From Liopterus haemorrhoidalis (Eukaryota; Arthropoda; Insecta; Coleoptera; Dytiscidae), in the NCBI GenBank assembly GCA_963971575.1, contig OZ020612.1, positions 66,461,869-66,525,868 on the forward strand: a stretch of 64,000 bases of DNA, read 5' to 3'. This document shows positions 56,400 to 64,000 of this stretch, one piece after another. The notes under the pieces were generated by a model. It saw only the letters and a list, made by a program, of their open reading frames with translations, did not search any database and was not told the origin of the DNA. Position numbers and translations under genes: made by a program. Positions within the stretch are counted from its first letter, which is position 1. Each line of letters begins with the position of its first letter.

Positions 56400-56829
56400 A
56401 TCCTTCATTGTATCCTGTATGACCGTGAAAATCTTAGTGAGTTCTCACCTCATTCCTCGGTCCATAGGCACGACACGAGAAATAAGAACGAAAATCGTCC
56501 TACCTATACTAGACTGGATAGGTGCTAATTACTTTGCAATTAAATTTTTTAATGTTCTTCCAACACACATCAAGAGTTTAAGACTCTCTAATTTTAAAAA
56601 AGTAACCAATACTTATTTAACTGCCAAAGCATTTTACTCCACCAATTAATATCTTGCAAATGACTTTTGTGATTTGAATGAGATTCGGTACCCTAATTAG
56701 TCTCCTGTTTAACGCCTTTAAATTTTAAAAGTCTATATATATTTATTTAAATTTCATATTGTAATATTGACGAGTGTACAAATGTTAAACATTTTTTGAA
56801 CATAATAAATATATTATATTATATTATAT
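56400..56829 (+). pseudogene. non-LTR ORF2 C-terminus and 3' UTR
   Basis: RSIGTTREIRTKIVLPIL, GANYFAIKFFNVLPTHIKS and LSNFKKVTNTYLTAKAFYS end at a TAA (56647-56649). This is the C-terminal domain of Jockey/CR1-type ORF2, like 15774-16058. The 3' UTR ends in AATAAATATATTATATTATA. Confidence 0.65.
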
Positions 56830-56910
56830 GGACTCACTACCGCCCCCATGAAAGGTTCCAGCGCCCACTGGGAGGCGGTACCGCCCCCAATGGGAACCAC
56901 TGCATTAAAT

Positions 56911-58060
56911 GAACAAGAAATATATTAAAGAATATCTTTATTTTTATAAACAGACTAATCTGGTTTCAATAGCATCCTCAATTAGAGAAACATATGTCTC
57001 ACTATTAACAATGTGTTGTTTTCATTACAAAACTAACTATAATACACTTATGCCCAGTTGCATAAAACTCTTAAAACTAGTTACAAGCTAAAACTAGATA
57101 TAGAACACAGCTTCACTCATCAGCAGTAGTGTCATCCAGCCGGTATCCACCGATTTCCGGAAAGCGGTTGTTAAAATTTTTGGAGGTGTTTAGAAATCTC
57201 CACATTTCATATTTTTGTATTCTTCATGTTGCTCTTTTTATATATATTTGTTTCGTAGGTTCCTTGTTTCATAAACATATCCACATCTTGTGCAGGTGCG
57301 TATCTTTTTAATCCTTCTAGGAATTTCTAATCTAATTTAGTACCATAAAATGTATTGCCTTTCTTATAAAATTTTAAATGGCTCCCCTCTCTTGCAAGTG
57401 TATTCAGTTTATCCAATTGTTCCCATTTTATTTTCAGTTTGAACTGACCATTATGGCTCAAAACATCAAGACATTATTTTTAAGTTAAAAATATCCAAGT
57501 AGGGTTTTTAAAAAGCAACAAACATAGAATTATTTTGGTACAACAGTACTATTACATTCAAGGTTTATATTCAGTCATAAAATCATAATTTGTTAGTTTT
57601 AAGACAAATAGTGTAACTCATTGTGTAAACAACATGTTTTTGTAAATAAACTGTTGTATAGTTAGTGTAATAGAAATCTAATCAGTTGATAATTACACCT
57701 ACTCACAAGCTAAACTCACAATCACAAAAACTCATGGTTTATCCCCCCCCCCCAAGATAGATCCTTATTTTTTTGAGAATGGGAATATAATATATTGAAC
57801 AGAGAATTATAAATATTTATAATCTCTCACCAATCCTCTTCTTTCAAATTACCCAATGAGAGGGGAGGGCGATCCCCCCTCGCTATATAAAACAGTTGTT
57901 CATAAATTGGGGTGACACCACTGTTTATAAACTTAAACTAGATATAATACACAAAAATACGTAGCAACGAAATGTGTTGCTAGGTATTTTCGTTTTGTAT
58001 CAAGTTAAAACTTGATACAAAACACTAATTATCCAGTAGATGCATTTATTTTTGAAAAAA
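56911..58060. other. mostly unassigned; degraded coding-like patch and local repeats
   Basis: A minus-strand patch at 57240-57480 looks protein-like (KWEQLDKLNTLAREGSHL in one frame, TCTRCGYVYETRNLRNKY in another) but is unidentified. AAAACTAGTTACAAGCTAAAACTAGATATAG near 57074 recurs in part near 57945 and 58609, so a local repeat is present. Confidence 0.35.
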
Positions 58061-58063
58061 CCA

Positions 58064-58141
58064 TGCCATAACCTGGATTTGAACCCGAGCCCTCATGGTC
58101 TAGAAGCCAGTATATCGCTACACTAACCACTACACCATGGT
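58064..58141 (-). other. tRNA-like sequence (SINE head or tRNA pseudogene)
   Basis: Minus strand: CCATGGTGTAGTGGTTAGTG and GGGTTCAAATCCAGG are near-perfect A- and B-box elements spaced as in a tRNA, and CATGCC/GGCAAC-like ends do not pair well. No intact acceptor stem, so probably not a working tRNA. Confidence 0.55.
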
Positions 58142-58666
58142 GACCGGCAACTAGCAACCTTAATTAGTCTTTTTGCAATCGGGTATTATTTGCTGGAAAT
58201 GCACACAAACCAATACCAGATCAAAAGACAAAGAACAGCACCCCATTACAAAGCATAAATATGCTCTTATCGTTTATTATACCCTCTTTAATAGCCACAC
58301 CCCTGGTCTTATACATCAGCACCTTAGAGGTAAACTGTATCAAGTCACATTTTTATCAAAAATTACACATTAGTGCCAAGTGATTCAATACTTAATAGTC
58401 TGTCGAGTGAAAAATAATTTGGAACTATAGCTCTAGCCAGTTTCAATATACGTTGCTCCAAAACTGTATCAAGTCGATCAACGCAAGGAGATAAACAATC
58501 TTAAATCGTCTTTTCTGAGCTATTTATCATTTGCGACCTAATACAATTTACCTCTGAGGTGCTGACATATTTATTAACTTCTATGTCCGGTTGCATGAAG
58601 GATTCAAAACTAGTTAAAAGCTAAAACTAGAAATAAAACACAAAAATACTTAGCAAAGCAAAAATA
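58142..58666. other. unassigned stretch before the gap
   Basis: A minus-strand LDTVLEQRILKLARAIVPNY frame (about 58400-58500) looks coding but is unidentified. Confidence 0.3.
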
Positions 58667-58866
58667 NNNNNNNNNNNNNNNNNNNNNNNNNNNNNNNNNN
58701 NNNNNNNNNNNNNNNNNNNNNNNNNNNNNNNNNNNNNNNNNNNNNNNNNNNNNNNNNNNNNNNNNNNNNNNNNNNNNNNNNNNNNNNNNNNNNNNNNNNN
58801 NNNNNNNNNNNNNNNNNNNNNNNNNNNNNNNNNNNNNNNNNNNNNNNNNNNNNNNNNNNNNNNNNN
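58667..58866. other. assembly gap, 200 N
   Basis: Exactly 200 N, which suggests a fixed-size scaffold gap of unknown true length. Confidence 1.
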
Positions 58867-58937
58867 ATCATTTGTCGCAGTGATTACATATTTTTGTCGT
58901 GCATCATTTGTCGTACTGAGTACGTACTCAAACGTAC

Positions 58938-58980
58938 GTCATACGTACGTACGTATGACAAAATACGTATTTTGTCATAC
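58938..58980. repeat. overlapping perfect palindromes beside the gap
   Basis: 58938-58959 (22 bp, GTCATACGTAC and its complement) overlaps 58953-58980 (28 bp, GTATGACAAAATAC and its complement). TACGTACG words fill the 58918-58955 region. Confidence 0.9.
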
Positions 58981-59004
58981 CGTTATATTTTCCCTTATTC
59001 TAAT

Positions 59005-59270
59005 AGACCATATTAGTAACTACGTCACAAATTGGAATTCAGTGCTGCCGTCTCGCGGTTGGATTCCTTTTATTTGAATTTTCTATAATATAAAGTATCT
59101 GGACTGTATATATTAGTATATATTTATCAAAAATACATATTTTATGCTCCAAAATTGAAAATATTTATAAAATTAAGGTAACAAAAGTAATGTCCCATGT
59201 ATTTTAAACTTCAAAAGGACTCAGCTCTCAGATGGCAGCACATGTATGTGACGACACACTAATATGGTCT
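59005..59270 (-). mobile_element. MITE with ATAGACCATATTAGT ends, short form
   Basis: Reverse-orientation relative of 19056-19836, about 265 bp, lacking the internal 515 bases of that copy. Lies downstream of the last SMG6 exon found, in the presumed intron. Confidence 0.75.
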
Positions 59271-59404
59271 ATTCCATCACTTTCAATATTGATACAGCTG
59301 CTGCTATCTAGTATTGAATTTAAAAAACAACAGACAAACATATAGGTTGTATTAACAAGTTCCGCCATCTTCCAACCAATTTATAAAATAACAAAAATTC
59401 CTAC

Positions 59405-59550
59405 CTTTCAGCTGCGTACTTTCAATGGCAAACATGTTGAGGGCCAGTAATTGTAGAAATCTGTGGCTATTCATTGGTATTGGACTCTTCTGGAGAAGAA
59501 CTCGGAATTCGCGTAACATTTGGATAGCTGCATCTTGGAAAGTTTCCATT
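59405..59550 (-). CDS. SMG6: SMG6 exon (e), last one found
   Basis: 146 bp, acceptor ATTGTAG, donor GTAGGA. Completes Gly, then METFQDAAIQMLREFRVLLQ, KSPIPMNSHRFLQLLALN and MFAIESTQLK. It ends one base into the next codon, so a further exon is required to the left. Confidence 0.93.
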
Positions 59551-62500
59551 CTACAATAAAAAGACCATTAATACAATTTTATTTATTTATTTTTTCTCAA
59601 TTTATGATCTGTGCTATTAAGGCAACTAACCAGGACAATTCTAATTTTTCGTAATGAAAATTCCATGCCTGAACAGGATTCGAAGCCTAGACCTTAGCAA
59701 CGCAAGGCACGTGTTACCACTACGCTACGCCGGGCGGCATTAATACAATTATGCTGCTGTAAAATTAAATTTCTGTATTTGAAGGCAACAAGGCAACGCG
59801 AAATATTTTGTTATAATTTCTGCTTCATCATTTAAAATTTGTATGCCTTTTGCCGTCCGCGAATAAAAAAGTTTGATAATCGTTGTCTTACACCGATCCG
59901 CACATAAGCAATTTACTTCTTTTTGGGCCTTTTAGTAATTATTTTTAGGACTTGTTATACCCTTTTCACACTAGAACTTTAAGATCGGATGTTAAAGTGA
60001 ATGTGTCTTTAAACGCTAATGTGAAACCGTATGGCCTCGTCTAAATACAAGCGATATTTAAGACAGAGATCTGCGTCTTAAACATCGTCCGCATTGCCAA
60101 CTTAATTTCTATTATAAAAAAATACTCTTTGAATTTGTGCTGTCAACATTTTATAGTATCATAAACAAGAATACTGTATTATATCGACGATATAAGAAGT
60201 TTATACTTATTGTTATAGTAAAATTATTTATTTTAATAATGTGTTTAATAAAATACAAAGCTACAATAATTGAGATAAAATGTATCGACTTACATGTTAA
60301 TACAGGTGTAATATATTCTTTATTGTTGTGTCTTTATTGTAGAATGAAATGAAATATCCATATTTGTTTATAATAATTCAAAATGTGCGTCTGCGCAGAC
60401 AGTTCAAAACTGGTAATTTCATGACGGTAACTTAAGGACAAAATTACTGTAGCATATGACAGCACCGGAGATTTAAACATCAAGTGTGAAAGCAAACCGA
60501 TGTTAAACATCGGTGAACTTTAAGTTCACTCGTCTTGAAGGTCTAGTGTGAAAAGGGTATTAGGACAAATTTTATGGGCCTCAATTCAAAAGCATCAAAA
60601 AGGTCAGTCGATATAAATATGAATATACATAATGTAAGTGGAGTCGTAAAATATTTACTACTTACCCAATTTTTGTAATTAATTTTCCATGAACATGAAG
60701 ATAACTAGTAATAAATCTCTTGTTAACCTGAAAAATAAAATAATACTTTAGAAATATTAATAATTGGACACTAATAGCCTCAAAAGTTGATAGTTTTATC
60801 TAAATAAACTTAAATAGATAACGAAATATCTTGTTTACCTCAACACTGCTTAAATTCTTTAATTCTTCCTCATCAGAATCTAGTCTTTCTTGTGCTGCTG
60901 ATGTAGTCCGATGTACTCTTCGACCACCATCAGGATGAACCCAAATTTCTCTTCTCAAAGAACTAGGAGTATTTTTTGCACATTCTTTCTCTTTCATTTG
61001 TAACTTTGATTTTTCATCACGACGTTTTTTCTCACTCTGTTCATACTAAAGAAAAAGAAAAAACATATAATTTGAAAAGAAAATTAAAAAATAAAACGAC
61101 CATTAAAAAAAACATGAATAACGAAGTAATGAAGTATCACAAACGATGCTCTTAAATCAAAATAAAAATAATTTCCTACAACTAAAATGCTTAGGTCATT
61201 TAAATAAACAATATATAAAACAAAAAAGAGAATATAAGTCAAAAATTACGGAAAAAATAATAACTGTGCATAGATATTAATAGAACACACTTTCCCGCCA
61301 TAGCACGGAAGTAGTGGTTTAGAGGTCCATCAAACATTAAGGACCGCTTGCTGAAAGCTTAGTTAACTATAACCAAATAGTTAGAAAATGGTTGCTATGG
61401 TTACTTATGGGATTATTATATTGTGATCTTAGTTGACCATTTACTTATAGTTTACTAAGCTTTCAGAAACCGGCCCCTAATGGTCGGTTGCTAAAAAACG
61501 GGTTTAACTCTAATTATCCTTAACTCAAGTTAAACTAATATGTTTTTATATGTTGGTTTGATTCGAGTGAGGTTACGTCAATCTGGTCATTCATCCCTTA
61601 ATGAATGACCAGTTTGACGTTTACAACTCACCCCTAATAAATCGGTAAAAAACTTTTTTTCCCTTATCTGATAATATGGTTTACACTTGTATTCCCTACC
61701 AATAATATTTGTTCCCACTGAATGTATCTGTTAAAAATAAGTTTAGTTTGTAATTTGAACTACTGTAGATGGCGTCACTGCCGAAGTACGTATAGAGTAA
61801 CATTAAACTTATATTTGTGAAACTTACCGAGTGCTTTATTTATTTATTAAACTTAAACTTAAGTTAGTTAGTTAGTTAAAATTTGTGGCGCACAGCAACA
61901 AAGGCTATTTACGCCTAACGCAGCCCATTTAAATGACTACACTACATATTAAAAACAATAAATTAAACAATCAATAAATAGATAAAATCAATAAAATTAC
62001 GTATACTCAATAAAAGAAATCTTGCACAGACAAACACAAATAAATAAGATAAAAAAGTCTGTTCGAAAATTTGAACAGACTCAGGGTGATGGTAAGAGGC
62101 TGTAAAGGGGCCAATTACCATCGAATATCACGCTAAGAAATTAAACACATTAAAATAAGGTGCAAGACTTCACAAATAAAACCGTAAGTTCGATTCTGTC
62201 AGGAAGAGTATCAGCCTGTCCATGAATACTCTGTCGTCACCTAAAGCAACTGACAGGTCATAGCACAAGTCTAACCTCTCCCTGACATCCTCGAACTGTA
62301 CACATTCAGTTAAAAGGTGTCAAATCTGTGTTACACGTCTCACAGATAGGGGACTCTTCACCTCGAAGGAGGTGTCCATGGTTCCACCAACAGTGACCTA
62401 TACGGAGGCGTGTGATGGCGGTTTCCTCCCTGCGGTTAATCCTGCAGGAAGAACCCCATGGTTTAACGTCTCCCTTAATTAATCTTAAACTTAACACGTT

Positions 62501-63285
62501 CTTTAACAACTACCCATACATGATTTTCGCTTTGACTCCTTAGGCAAAGGTGACAAATCTAGCACAAAGCAGTCGGTAAAAATGTACAAACTCCGACTCC
62601 GACTAAATACAAATACCGATTATTCACGTTTTTGAAATTATAGTAAATTAGTATATATCATATTTTAAATTTATGTGTACAACTATGATTATGAAGTTCG
62701 TACCATTTACTGTCTTGCCCTATTTTAAGTTTGACATGATAGAAAATTAGCGTAATAAATAAACAGTTAAACATGGTAGCATTAATTCGGACTATTGTAT
62801 ATTACATATTACTTCAAAAATATACATACACCACACTGTAGAAGAAACTGCAGCAATAAAAAACAAAATCTAAAATTATTAGAATTCAAATTAGAGGTAA
62901 AAAATAATCTTACCTTTTTTCGATTTTCGTCGAATAAAGAAAGCAAGCTTTCCTTTGCAGACTGAACGGGATTTGAAGACATCAAACTCCTCATGTAAAA
63001 ATACACAGCATCTAATTTTCTCCGCTTCAATCAACAAATATATGTAAGTATATCATAATTTGAGAATAACAGATCGTTCAGAAAAACAAACAAAATATAC
63101 AGGTTGCGTACAACAAACCAAAAAGAAATAATTACAAAATTCTGGAATATGGTACACAACTTGTAGTTTTGTAAATTTTTCCGAACTTTGAAATAAGTAA
63201 ACTTACGGCATATATTGCTAACAGAGCTAACTGATTGTATGGTCGACCATTCTTTGGATGGACTTCTTGTGCTTTAATATACCAC
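59405..63285 (-). CDS. SMG6: SMG6/EST1A (nonsense-mediated decay endonuclease), five internal exons, partial gene
   Basis: SMG6 binds UPF1 and cuts mRNAs at premature stop codons. Five exons (63285-63207, 63024-62914, 61045-60839, 60727-60666, 59550-59405) join in phase to about 200 codons. Recognisable blocks in order are HPKNGRPYNQLALLAIYA, RRKLDAVYFYMRSLMSSNP, AKESLLSLFDENRKK, LRREIWVHPDGG, VNKRFITSYLHVHGKL and METFQDAAIQMLREF followed by RVLLQKSP and LQLLALNMFAIESTQLK. They match the vertebrate protein across the end of the 14-3-3-like TPR domain and the EST1 helical region. All introns obey GT-AG. No stop or frameshift is present, so the gene is under selection. The N-terminus lies beyond 64000. 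The C-terminal PIN domain was not found in the window. Confidence 0.93.
59665..59740 (-). other. 76-nt tRNA-like sequence in an SMG6 intron
   Basis: Minus strand: ATGCC at the start pairs with GGCAT at the end. GCGTAGTGGTAACACGT forms a D-arm with A box, CCTT/AAGG an anticodon-like stem, and GGCTTCGAATCCTG a B box. The length fits a tRNA, but acceptor and T stems are incomplete, so it is a tRNA pseudogene or SINE head. Confidence 0.6.
59958..60559 (+). mobile_element. 602-bp MITE in an SMG6 intron (TTA duplication)
   Basis: TACCCTTTTCACACTAGAAC and GTCTAGTGTGAAAAGGGTA are inverted ends. TTA lies on both sides (59955-59957 and 60560-60562), as in PIF/Harbinger-type elements. CTTTAAGATCGG and GAACTTTAAGTTC-like inverted words continue inward. 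Confidence 0.8.
60666..60727 (-). CDS. SMG6: SMG6 exon (d)
   Basis: 62 bp, acceptor TTTTTCAG, donor GTAAGT. Encodes VNKRFITSYLHVHGKLITKI plus the first two bases of a Gly codon. The intron before it is only 111 bp. Confidence 0.93.
60839..61045 (-). CDS. SMG6: SMG6 exon (c)
   Basis: 207 bp, 69 codons, acceptor TTTCTTTAG, donor GTAAAC. Encodes a charged start YEQSEKKRRDEKSKLQ, then SSLRREIWVHPDGGRRV and an acidic LDSDEEELKNLSSVE. The variable charged linker and the EIWVHP block correspond to the region between the two helical parts of SMG6. Confidence 0.9.
61339..61480 (+). mobile_element. small MITE in an SMG6 intron
   Basis: CGCTTGCTGAAAGCTTAGTT and TTACTAAGCTTTCAGAAACCGG are inverted. AACTATAACCAAAT and GACCATTTACTTATAGTT continue the symmetry. 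About 140 bp. Confidence 0.65.
61865..62513 (-). pseudogene. Jockey/I-like non-LTR 3' end in an SMG6 intron
   Basis: Minus strand: INRREETAITRLRIGHCWW, NHGHLLRGEESPICETCN is the C-terminal CxxC finger after the RNase H region of I/Jockey-type ORF2. Stops follow. The 3' UTR (GGTAATTGGCCCCTTTACAG, ATGGGCTGCGTTAGGCG) and (CTAA)n tail equal the insertion at 28917-29256. TAAACTTAA is found at both sides, suggesting a target duplication. Confidence 0.75.
62914..63024 (-). CDS. SMG6: SMG6 exon (b)
   Basis: 111 bp, exactly 37 codons, acceptor GATTGAAG (weak pyrimidine tract), donor GTAAGA. Encodes RRKLDAVYFYMRSLMSSN through LFDENRKK. It is separated from exon (a) by a 182-bp intron. Confidence 0.93.
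63207..63285 (-). CDS. SMG6: SMG6 exon (a)
   Basis: 79 bp, acceptor TTTTTTAG, donor GTAAGT. The first base completes a codon from the previous exon. It then encodes WYIKAQEVHPKNGRPYNQ and LALLAIYA and ends on a codon boundary. Confidence 0.93.
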
Positions 63286-63335
63286 CTAAAAAAATATCAA
63301 ATTAGAAACTACAATTTAGAGCTGCTTAAAAAAAT

Positions 63336-63733
63336 TATGTGAAGTGTGAATTTTCACATATTTCAGGGTTTTTTAGGTGTTTAGTGAGTAATAACAAATT
63401 GTGGGTACATATTAAAAATCAACCGTATGTTTCCATCTACAGACAACAACTTCAGATGCGTTTGCATCAAGACCCAGCTATAGCTAGCTAGTTTTATTCA
63501 GTCAAATAAATATTATAAGCACGTTGTTGCGAAAATTTCGATTACTTTCGAAATAATTATCAGATCAAAAATTTCTTCGGTACTATTCCAGTTCACATTA
63601 ATATGCATTGCTCAGAATTTTTTCACATCTTTATGTTAACCCCCCTGGGTTAAAGACAAAAATCATATTAAAATAAAGACATTTCAAAAAACTATTTCCG
63701 TTCCTTAATCTACGTATTAAGAGCTTTCATGAC
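63336..63733 (+). repeat. family B fragment B8
   Basis: TTATGTGAAGTGTGAATTTTC, CAGGGTTTTTTAGGTG, then later ATTATCAGATCAAAAATTTC, TTCCAGTTCACATTAATATG and CGTATTAAGAGCTTTCATG are diverged family B blocks in the right order. The tRNA-like part and right end are absent. Confidence 0.55.
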
Positions 63734-64000
63734 AGATCAAGACTGTAACTCATGAATAGAGTCCGGCAAATATATGCAACGGTACTTTAGTTAGGTGTTT
63801 TTCGATAAAAAGCGGCACATGTGTTTACTGTAGAAATAAAATGTAATTATATATATTTGTAATGTGCCCTGCTGACAAATAGTGTACCGTATAAAAATTG
63901 AATATCTTATCAAAAACTGACCAATGGCAAAGGAGTGGCTGGAATAATCTCGGATATAATCCCAAAATAATGAGGTGTCGTTATTAAAATAAGAATTCAT
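63734..64000. other. unassigned stretch at the right edge
   Basis: Presumed SMG6 intron. A minus frame from 63791 to the edge has no similarity that I recognise. Confidence 0.4.

Larger units (their letters stand above)
55077..56902 (+). mobile_element. hAT element, perfect 8-bp duplication CATTAAAT, with nested non-LTR pieces
   Basis: CATAGATTCCCAACCTTTTA and GGGAACCACTG are the diverged ends. CATTAAAT lies at 55069-55076 and 56903-56910. ACGCCCCCT and ACCGCCCCCA repeats lie next to the ends. Inside are a minus-strand RTE 3' end (about 55690-55770) and a plus-strand non-LTR C-terminus with tail (about 56400-56829). No hAT transposase is seen. Confidence 0.8.

Noticed and set aside
58064..58141. 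Functional tRNA gene
   Set aside because: A and B boxes are good, but the acceptor stem does not close, so it was kept only as tRNA-like.
58650..58871. Frame made of unknown residues
   Set aside because: It is the 200-N assembly gap.

Overview
This is eukaryotic nuclear DNA from an arthropod, almost certainly an insect. It is AT-rich, with introns and dense transposable-element remains of insect type. These include mariner and Tc1, hAT, pogo, Helitron, Penelope, RTE/Jockey/R1-like non-LTR elements, THAP-domain transposon genes and MITEs. The order cannot be fixed from the sequence. There are no bacterial-style operons, no CRISPR array and no complete rRNA gene. A 200-base N gap lies at 58667-58866.

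The one recognisable host gene is on the minus strand at the right end. Five exons between 63285 and 59405 encode the middle of SMG6/EST1A, the endonuclease of nonsense-mediated mRNA decay, joined in phase by canonical GT-AG introns. The earlier exons lie beyond the right edge. The downstream exons, including the PIN nuclease domain, were not found to the left. The rest of the window is therefore either one very large intron or an assembly that changes locus near the gap.

Layout. 1-511: end of a Tc1/mariner-like element. 1108-2040 and 30064-31000: two differently deleted copies of a two-gene THAP transposon. 3274-4719: hAT element containing an 814-bp repeat that recurs at 17013-17833. 4810-6200: RTE-like reverse transcriptase with a small minisatellite-bearing element in its 3' part. 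7611-8193 and 24257-25210: two pieces of one Jockey/CR1-like family. 8960-9527 and 20918-21485: two inverted 568-bp palindromic MITEs, the second inside a Tc1 transposase. 9544-11267: element nested in element (TTAA insertion). 11921-12796: Penelope GIY-YIG end. 13010-13770: Helitron helicase split by a hAT MITE. 15705-16253: non-LTR 3' end. 22424-24146, 28288-29636, 32336-32975, 41625-42547 and 48409-49138: copies of 'family B', whose centre holds a different tRNA-like module in each copy. 25837-27032, 46417-47537 and 55077-56902: hAT elements with perfect 8-bp duplications. 36290-37000 and 37215-38502: two mariner-type elements, the second nearly complete. 39235-40763: deleted DDE element. 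52590-53845: R1-like retrotransposon 3' end. 59005-62513: MITEs, a tRNA-like sequence and a non-LTR 3' end in SMG6 introns.

Apart from SMG6, no gene here looks functional for the host. The coding pieces are transposase or reverse-transcriptase remnants, nearly all broken, and they reflect successive nested insertions. The most interesting unexplained structure is the variable tRNA-like cassette at a fixed position in family B.
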